Shown here in pieces: positions 56,870 through 64,000 of a stretch of DNA of 64,000 nt. A model generated the notes under the pieces. The model did not search any database. It saw only the letters and a program-made list of their open reading frames with translations, and was not told the DNA's origin. The DNA comes from Neckera pumila (taxonomy: Eukaryota; Streptophyta; Bryopsida; Hypnales; Neckeraceae). Position numbers and translations under genes: made by a program. The DNA is taken from NCBI GenBank assembly GCA_963969595.1, contig OZ018417.1, positions 3,970,501 to 4,034,500 on the forward strand, in the 5' to 3' direction. The stretch's first letter is position 1, and the number at the start of each line of letters is the position of its first letter.

Positions 56870-57235
56870 TGGACGTCCGAATGTACGTCCAGAGTCCAGG
56901 GACGCTGGCCTCCGGACGTCCCTGGGCATTCGGACGGACTCCGACCCTCCGTCCAGTGGACGGTCGGACACGTCTTTGGACGGAGGGTCGGAGGTTGGAC
57001 AGGCCATCAAATTGGAGGGCACAGGTTGGACGGGCCATCAGATTGGAGGGCACATGTTGGACGGCCCTTTGGATTGGTGGTCGGAGGTCAGACGGGACAT
57101 TTGAGGTTGGATGGCCCTTCGCAATGGAGGTCAGACAAGACGTCTGAAGTCGGACAGCCCTTTGGACAGGAGGTCAGATAGGCCCTCCAAGGTCGGACGG
57201 GAATTTGGATGCTTTGTTGGAGGTCGGACTGGCAA
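56870..57235 (+). repeat. TCGGACGG-motif island 1
   Basis: A GC-rich run of imperfect copies of ggtcggacgg/ggttggacgg, spaced about 20-30 bp, with two nearly identical neighbours (ggttggacgggccatcagat and ggttggacaggccatcaaat). The left end also has inverted motifs (ggacgtccgaatg, cattcggacgg). Confidence 0.8.
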
Positions 57236-57244
57236 TTTGTTTTC

Positions 57245-57985
57245 TTAGATGGATATTTTTTCAAATTGAATACCCTCTAGGATTTTGAATTAAGAAAAAA
57301 ATAGATAGAATAGGAAATTGAATGCCCTCTAGCATATTCAATTTCAACAAAAAAATGGGTAGAATAGGAAATTGAATACCCTCTAGGATAATGAATTTTT
57401 AAAAAAAATGGGTAGAATAGGAGATTGAACACCCTAGAGGGTATTCAATTTTTAAAAAAAATGGGTAGAATAGGAAATTAAATACCCTAAAGGATATTCA
57501 GTTTTTTTAAAAAATGGGTAGAATAGGAATTTGAATACCCTAAAGGGTATTTAATTTGCAAAAATAATGGGTAGAATAGATATTGATAATACCCTCTAGT
57601 GTATTCATTTTTTTCTTAAATGGGTATTTTTTCAAATTGAATATCCTCAAGGATATTTGATTTTTTTTTAAAATAGGTAGAATTCATATTGAATACCCTC
57701 TAGGGTATTGAATTTCTAAAAAAAGGCGTAGAATAGGAATTTGAATACCTTCTAGGATATTCAGTTTTAAAATAAAATGGATAGAATAGGAAATTGAATA
57801 TCCTAGAGGGTATTTCATTTTTTTTTTAAATGGGTAGAGTAGGAAATTGAACACCCTCTAGGGTATTGAATTTTAAGAGAAATGGGTAGAATAGGAAATT
57901 GAGTACCCTAGAGGGTATTCAATTTTTTTTTTAAATGGATAAAATAGGAAATTGAATACACTAAAGGGTACTCAGTTTCCAAAAA
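57245..57985. repeat. 53-54-bp tandem repeat, about 13 units
   Basis: Each unit reads roughly gggtagaataggaaattgaa followed by taccctctagggtattcaat and an A/T run. Anchors at 57321, 57375, 57428, 57481 and 57534 give the period. The motif ataccctctagggtat inside each unit is a near palindrome, so the array is a series of potential small hairpins. Confidence 0.93.
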
Positions 57986-58325
57986 AAATGGATAGATATT
58001 ACTGAAAACCTTCATGAAATGTATTCCATTTGCATTGTCTTGTTACATGCACGCACGCATGACAAATCATAGAACTTCTCAGACAACCTTATCAATCCAA
58101 CATCCATCAATAAGAATTTATGTATTTTTTGTTAAAGCGGTATATGTGTTTCTTATGGAAAAATTGTAGAGACGATATACAATTCCAAAACACTATAGAA
58201 TCCAAAATGTACATCCAATTGATTGTAAATTGGTATATATTGGAAATGGAAAATAATACTATATAGTCTACATGGTCCGCATACATAAATCCTCACTTCT
58301 ATGTTGATTAAATACTTCTACAGTT

Positions 58326-59808
58326 CTATAGTCTATATAGTTTGCTCAAATACAAATATGAATGTTGGAAGTGTTCATCTGGTATAGGCCAATTGTAAAA
58401 ATTAGTAAATCGATTGGTAATTTCAGCCAAACTACCTCGTGAATCGTCGTCTTGATTGCAAAGTCGCTCCAAGTATTGATGAAACACCATTGCCAAATCC
58501 TCATGGCTAAACTTTATATGTCTTTGTGTTTCCTGGTGTAACCTGTGGTAGGCCACTGACATGCACTGTTTGTTGATCCTCTGAGCTATTCGACCCACCT
58601 CATATTCCTCTGATTTCCATGATAAATTGGAAATGACTTCCACATCCGCATTTCTCTTATGCAAATTTGCAATATGGGGTCTATCCACCACCTCTTTTGC
58701 AATGCTTTTTCCTTCTCACCCGTAGATGTGAATGTGTATAAGGATTTGGGTAGTTTGCTACGTAAGATAGTCAAGCTCCAATTGCAAATTCCAATGTAGA
58801 CTAGTGACTTGTCTTCGGGAAAGTGAAACATGATGTTATTTGGAGAAATATCATTGTGGAGATGTCTAGCATTGTGCACCACATTCATGATGTGCAACAA
58901 TGCCCACGCAAGCTCTATGCGCTTCCTCCTCCATTGACCAAGACGGAAAGCTTAAATCACCTCTTCGGATTCAGCGTTTGCTCAAGCCAATGCAATACCT
59001 ATATTGTTTGGATATTGCATATCCAAGTTCAACATTTGCCGCAGTGTTCCGTTGTTCTACCAATATGAATACCCTTTGTTATTTGTTGCATGGACTGCAT
59101 AAAATTGTATGACTCCATCATGTGGAATCCTCACTGTCATTGACTCGCTTTGGTATTCCAATTTTGCAAGTTTTGGTTGTATGCCTTGTTGGCAAGATAC
59201 CTTTGATGTAAACTCCCAAAATGCAGGTATCCCAAGACATCCTTCAATTCAGATCCTACAAATTGTTGCATACCCGCCCATCATGACTTTGTCATCTTGT
59301 GCAATCACCCTTGCTGTTTCTGGAAGCTCTTCAAGATGCCGTTGCCCCTTCTGCAATTTGCCATTCCTTCAACGCTCTTCTACCAAAACATTGACGCTTG
59401 CCTATTCCGTGAATTAGCAAATGCATGGCACCTTTGAATAAACAAGTCTGCTCTAAGAATGACTTGCTCAAAGCTTGGATCTTGTGCATGGTGAGCCTTG
59501 TTGTATTTTTCTACAGTCACCTTGGCATTCCAAAATGCATCATTCACCCTGTTTGCCAGGAATTTGTTGAAGCGCGGTTTGCCCATTTGATGGCTCCATT
59601 GCAAAACGTTCAGTGCTTTTAACATCTTTTGCGTCATATTGTCTTTGAATTTTTGAATGCACTCCTCTTGATATCTAGCATATTTGCTATCCAGGGATGT
59701 GGTGGTTTCAGACTCATAAAACTTGATAGTAAGTTTGATAAAAAATGCTTTGCAAGCATTCGTGGAATATTCCTTAGCTATTCTAACTTCTTCATCCTCT
59801 AACTGCAC
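58326..59808 (-). pseudogene. Protein-kinase-like pseudogene with broken reading frames
   Basis: The minus-strand frames give, in order, a long N-terminal helical part (59808-59380), a possible N-lobe with GGYATICR (frame-shifted, about 59300-59200), then LHNDISPNNIM at about 58860-58830 and VYIGICNWSL, followed by KRWWIDP and a C-terminal helical part ending at 58326. HxDxxxxN is the kinase catalytic loop; HND instead of HRD is non-canonical. The DFG-like position reads CNW, so the metal-binding Asp appears replaced by Asn. Several stops and at least two frameshifts (around 59380 and 58690) separate the pieces. I cannot name the kinase family. Confidence 0.6.
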
Positions 59809-60079
59809 CTACTTGCCCTTCATTCCCTTCTATGGCCTCGGCATCTTGCTGAACTGTACTATTAATGAATATTCAAAAGATGAAATTGGACTTGCGATTT
59901 CACTTCAAAGCCAAAAGAACACATACACTCGTTACGCAAAAACTGAAAAGAACGGCAATAAAGGGGCCCCTGTAATCCAACTCTTGCCTTCCCTAAGAAA
60001 AGAGCCAATGGAAAATGAACCACCAAGCTTTCCGCTCCTCTTGTTGAAGACGAGGGAGAAGGCAAGAGTGAGGGCGGTT

Positions 60080-60420
60080 GGGCCGTCCACCCTTCTTATA
60101 TTGGTCGGACAGCCTTCTCGGCGGTCAAATTGAGTTTCCGCCGTCTAATCAGTCGATTGTGACAAGGTCGTCTGATGAAGCCAACTGATCAAACGGCAGT
60201 ACCAGGTATCGGACGACCAGTTTGTTGGATGCAGCAATTCTCGGATGGCGTATCGGACGGCTGGGTCAAACGGGTCTTTGGATGGTTGGTCGGATGGGTC
60301 TTGGACACTGTTTTGGACGGGTTTTGGCACGAGTGGGTCGGATGGGTTTTTGGATGGTTTGGTCAGATGGGTTGTTGGTCGGGGTTAGGGTCGGACGGAG
60401 TTCTAGATCGAATGAACATT
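60080..60420 (+). repeat. TCGGACGG-motif island 2
   Basis: About ten copies of GGA(C/T)GG, most preceded by TC or GTC, occur in 340 bp on the plus strand (ggtcggacag, atcggacgg, ggtcggatggg, ggtcggacggag). ORFs in this stretch on both strands follow the motif periodicity and are not genes. Confidence 0.8.
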
Positions 60421-60510
60421 ATATTGATGTCGGTTTGTTTCAAGGGTTCAGGACTCAAGGTATTTTTCATACCAAAAAAACTAGAGTGAATGCTAACAGG
60501 GGTTAACTTA

Positions 60511-61155
60511 TAATCCTTGAATGCCCAATATCTGTTCTGGGTTTCCTGGAATTTGCTATAAATTGAACAAAATGCCAACATTTTGATAGGTTGTAACAAT
60601 GTCTTTGGAATTGTAACCGTACAAATTCAAACTAGACATGTTAAAGGTCTCATGTAAAAATAAAAATAAAATTATCACTTATGGAGTGAAAGATTATAAT
60701 GTTTGACCATGAGGGTGCTAAAATTGCAAAAATCTTTCAATCTTCTTTGATTGAAAGATAAATCTAAAAATTTGGTGACCAAAAAAATATGAGGTTACAG
60801 GGCCTAACTTGTATAACCCAAATCAATTTATGGTTTCTTAAAATGTACTCCACAATTTTTTTAAATGAATTTTGAATGTGATTTTCTCTCCAAGATCTAG
60901 TGTATTAGAGGCCCATTTCCAAGAGCTCTCAACACTAAAGGAAGTCAAGATTGCAATGGGTACCCTTGTACAAAAAATTGAATAGAAAAATTACTATCAT
61001 TTGTTTTCAAGATTGGATTTTTGCAGCTAAAACTAGACTTGAAGAACTCTTTGAAAATATGAATTACTAAAAATAGCAACTTGGTTAGGTTTTATTTAAC
61101 TTCAAAGTTTTGCAAACACCAGATTTGGAATTTTGGTGGCTTGGGCATTTAGGGG
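60511..61155 (-). mobile_element. TTAA-type element, relative of 29603-31359, without the nested insertions
   Basis: Read on the minus strand it begins CCCCTAAATGCCCAAG (61155 downward, flank TCAA at 61156-61159). It runs collinearly with 29603-31359, including acactagatcttggaga, and ends near aatgcccaatatct. It lacks the 921-bp and the 218-bp insertions and therefore supplies empty sites at TTAA 60861-60864 and next to gttcaattt around 60575. Confidence 0.85.
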
Positions 61156-61174
61156 TCAACACTTGGAAAATCCT

Positions 61175-61430
61175 TAGTAATGAATGACAAGAAAGTTAAA
61201 AGCCCCCAAAAGGCAAAAAATGGGAAATAAATGACAAGTAAACTTGAAGCCAAAAAAATTGGAAATGATGATGAGAAACTGAAAACAAAAAAGAATGGGG
61301 AATGAATGATAATGAAACTTAAAGTTTAAAAAAAATTTGGGAATGAATGTCAAGGAAACTAAAAGCAAAAAAAGATGATGGAATGAATGATAAGGAAACG
61401 GAAGCAAAAAAAAGGGGAGGGAATATAAAT
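61175..61430. repeat. Purine-rich degenerate tandem array, about 45-52 bp units
   Basis: About five imperfect units of gaatgaatgataaggaaact followed by aaaagcaaaaaa and ggggaatg lie on the plus strand. Almost no pyrimidine runs occur, so the opposite strand is a long polypyrimidine tract. Confidence 0.7.
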
Positions 61431-61929
61431 CCACCACCAAAACAAGAAATGGTACCCATTTCCGGTAACACCATGCTTCGGATTCAAATGTGAACTTTTC
61501 ATTCACTCAATTTGGACTACAAGCTTATGCAGAAGGTATGGACTATGTTTTAGGGGGCACAATGTTATACGTCAGTTGTTTCTTGAAAAAATAACTTATA
61601 CAATGCATTTTTGGAGATCCGTACGGAAGTCATTATGTTCTTTGCTAGAGATTTACATATGCCACTCAGTTGTAGAAAGCGGACCAATACCATATATATA
61701 TTAATAAAAATCATTGGTTATACAACAATGGTATTCAAGAATAATACCATCACATGGCTACCAATGTACTTATATATGGACATAAAAACTTAATCCCGCC
61801 AAACTAGAAAATCAGGAACTGCAATTCCCCAACATCACTGTACAATGCTTGTCGACAATAACAATCCACGGTCATTACAATCAATGGATCAGGTTCTAAA
61901 GCTTGTACTACAAGACAAAACACCGCTTC

Positions 61930-62985
61930 AATTTGAATTAGAATTGGTATCATCTCTCTAACTTGGGCCTCTAGAACTACATCAATAAACACCAAGATAT
62001 GGTCCTCTACCATAGGTGTTTCCTTGTCCACTTGGCGCCACTCCTCTTCCGTAATTTGGGTAGTGAGGACCTCCAAAAGGTGGAGGAGGAATGGGAACAT
62101 TATGCTGGGACCCTCCTTCACTTGAACCTCCATGATGCTAATATAAAGCGGGTGTAGTGCTCCCAGGATAGTGTTGGGAGCCACCTTGGCTACCATTGTC
62201 ATACTGCGTGCTTCGAGAGCCACCTCGGGATGCATTATCATATTGTGAACTTCCTTCCAAATCTTGTAGGGCATGTGAACCACAGTCAAGGTGGCGCGAT
62301 GGGTCATGCCCATGTTATCGACCACGGTCCTCCACGCTTCGACGCATTACCTCTTGCATCTGATCCTTGTATTCAATGTCTTTGCGAGCTTCTCGCTGTT
62401 CGTGTCTCTCTCCAAATGTCACAAGTGCTTGAGCATCGGGAACATCGTCATCGTCCAAATCATCATCCTCTGCATCAAGCAACACAACCGATGGCATTCC
62501 AGAATGACCTCAATTGGACCACTTTGGCAGCCAATTGCTCACTCCAATTGCTCCCAATTGGTATAAATAATGTGATGTCGGCAATTCAAAGTTTTCACAT
62601 TTTTTCCATACACTGTTTTCCAATCTACGTCTTTGTGGAGTACAATCTCCGCCTAAACCATGGCCATGGTCGTATAGGTCATGAGATTCGTTTTTGACAT
62701 TGGTAAACCGGATGCCAATAGAATCTCCTCGTATTGTTGAACAAAATGGACGCTCCTGCACGTGGTCATTTGCCCTTCCCAATGTCAAACTTGTACCTCC
62801 GCATGATCACGTGACCACAGTTTGGAGATGTGTGTCATTTTCACATACTTTTTGCACATTGTGCAATCCCACACTTTCTTGGTCTCTTCTTGCCATCCAG
62901 GCTCCGCTACGCAAAGAGGATTTTTCCAATCTTCCCAATTCATCTCCTATGCAATTCCCTTTGGTACACTTCCTCTACGTGGCAT
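61930..62985 (-). pseudogene. BED-type zinc-finger (hAT-like) protein pseudogene
   Basis: From ATG at 62985 the frame gives MPRRGSVPKGIA, a stop (TAG), then a segment with VWDCTMCKKYV and KLWSRDH, resembling the W-C-x2-C...H arrangement of BED fingers at the N-terminus of hAT transposases. Further in-frame stops follow. A frame at 62497-62315 has an acidic DDDLDDDD run, and then a Gly/Ser/Gln-rich region (GGSQHN, PPPPFGGPHYPNYG) extends to about 61930. No RNase-H-like catalytic part is visible. The assignment is tentative. Confidence 0.35.
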
Positions 62986-63239
62986 GGTAACTTTGATTAA
63001 GTTTTAGGAATTGATTTTAGAATTGTAATTGATTTTTTCACACATCTGTGCAATGCTTTGAAGTTAGAATGTGGATGATCAAAGGAGACATGCACTTTAT
63101 AAAAACAAATTAGTTCCGGAACCTCTAGTGCTGACAACACTTCAGTCTCCAACCACAGGCCACAGCCATTCACACACCAAGTTGGAAGGGGCGCGCAAAA
63201 TCCCGAAGGCTTTGGATCAACCCACTCCGCTAGGGAAAC

Positions 63240-63770
63240 GACTGTGAAAAATGAGCCGTCCAACGAGCCCTTAAATAGTTGGATGGGGCGTACGTCGCTC
63301 TGGACATCGGACGACTCTAGGTTCGGACGCCCAAATTGGACGGCCACGAAGCTCCGGATGTCTAATTGCACGGCCATTGACATAAGGCAGACGATCAAAG
63401 GGGACAGAAAAAATCGGTCGGAGGGACCAACCAATCGTTAGACGGGGCAGTGGGTGGTTGGCAGCAAATTTGGACAACCAGAATCGAGCCTCTTCAGACA
63501 TCAGTAAGGTCAGAAAACTTCAGTTCGGACGCCAGGAGGGTCAAACGAATGGAGGTTTGGACGGCTGTGGGTTCGAACGGCTATAGGTTTGGACGGCAAG
63601 ACATTGATGGCGCAAGATTGGCCGCGTGGCGAGTCAGTCGTTTGTAGGGTTGGACACCTCGAGGAGTGGACGCGTGGAGGTCCAGACGGTCGGAGGATCG
63701 GACGGTTCCAGTGTCCAACAAAAAGACGGCTGCAGGGTCGGATGCCATGATGGTCGGATGGCCTGGATTC
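63240..63770 (+). repeat. TCGGACGG-motif island 3
   Basis: More than a dozen imperfect copies of tcggacg/ttggacgg on the plus strand (ggttcggacgcc, aattggacggcc, gatcggacggtt, ggtcggatgcc, ggtcggatggcc) run through 530 bp. The orientation is the same as in islands 1 and 2. Confidence 0.8.
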
Positions 63771-63905
63771 TATGGAGCAGGAAAAACATAGGAGTTTTAA
63801 TTCAAGCTGCATTCATGCCAGACGGCATTATGATTTCTGAACCTTTGACAAATTCCTTTCCAAAGCTATATTGGAAAAACCTGAAATTGGTGTCAAAAAT
63901 TGAAG

Positions 63906-63950
63906 CCTAAACCCTAAACCTAAACCCTGAAACCTAACCCATAAACCCTT
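63906..63950 (-). repeat. Degenerate interstitial telomere-type repeat (CCCTAAA)
   Basis: The plus strand reads cctaaaccctaaacctaaac and continues with cctgaaacctaaccc, six or so degenerate copies of the Arabidopsis-type telomere heptamer. Such runs also occur as telo-boxes and at old repair sites, so no chromosome end is implied. Confidence 0.6.
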
Positions 63951-64000
63951 GACCTTGAATACGTTGGTATTTTTATTCTTGTAAAATCAATGTGGATCAA

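Noticed and set aside
62997..63647. ORFs across TCGGACGG island 3
   Set aside because: The frames follow the repeated motif and give Arg/Asp/Gly-rich sequence on both strands; not genes.

Overview
This window reads as nuclear DNA of a land plant. Genes carry GT-AG introns of about 100-520 bp. One intact gene encodes a long coiled-coil protein with a plastid-targeting-like N-terminus. A short degenerate run of the plant-type telomere repeat (CCCTAAA) lies near the right edge. The sequence is AT-rich, gene-poor and crowded with transposon remnants. I cannot name the species. PiggyBac, CACTA, BED-finger and ParB/methyltransferase-like sequences together would fit a bryophyte, lycophyte, fern or gymnosperm better than a compact angiosperm genome, but that is inference.

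Left part (1-8.8 kb): a decayed multi-exon gene. Exons between 4063 and 8649, possibly with a first exon at 1104-1181, encode a ParB-like motif (DGNHRL) followed by a circularly permuted DNA amino-methyltransferase-like fold. Junctions from 4795 onward are phase-compatible, but there are three in-frame stops and one frameshift. The proposed first intron holds a 183-bp tandem array organised as A-B-B trimers. Another intron holds an 82-nt hairpin sharing the palindromic core of that array.

Middle (8.8-51 kb): mostly repeats, with one intact gene (20926-24416, minus, three exons, 819 aa; best guess a plastid coiled-coil protein like PII1/MRC). The dominant repeats are non-autonomous piggyBac-type elements (CCCCTAAAG termini, TTAA target duplications, about 920 bp). 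Others are a 5.0-kb CACTA element with GTA target duplication, a 218-bp CACTA MITE, foldback elements, a 1.3-kb dispersed repeat in three copies, a mariner-like and another MITE, and several tandem arrays. Paralogous copies inside the window preserve empty sites for three insertions, which fixes their boundaries and target duplications directly.

Right part (51-64 kb): a piggyBac transposase pseudogene (minus, 52206-53787), a kinase-like pseudogene (minus, 58326-59808), a BED-finger-like pseudogene (minus, 61930-62985), three islands of a degenerate TCGGACGG motif, a 53-54-bp tandem array and purine-rich tracts. Most of the point lesions I could classify are consistent with C:G to T:A change, as expected of methylated and silenced DNA. 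Apart from the coiled-coil gene I see no gene that looks functional.
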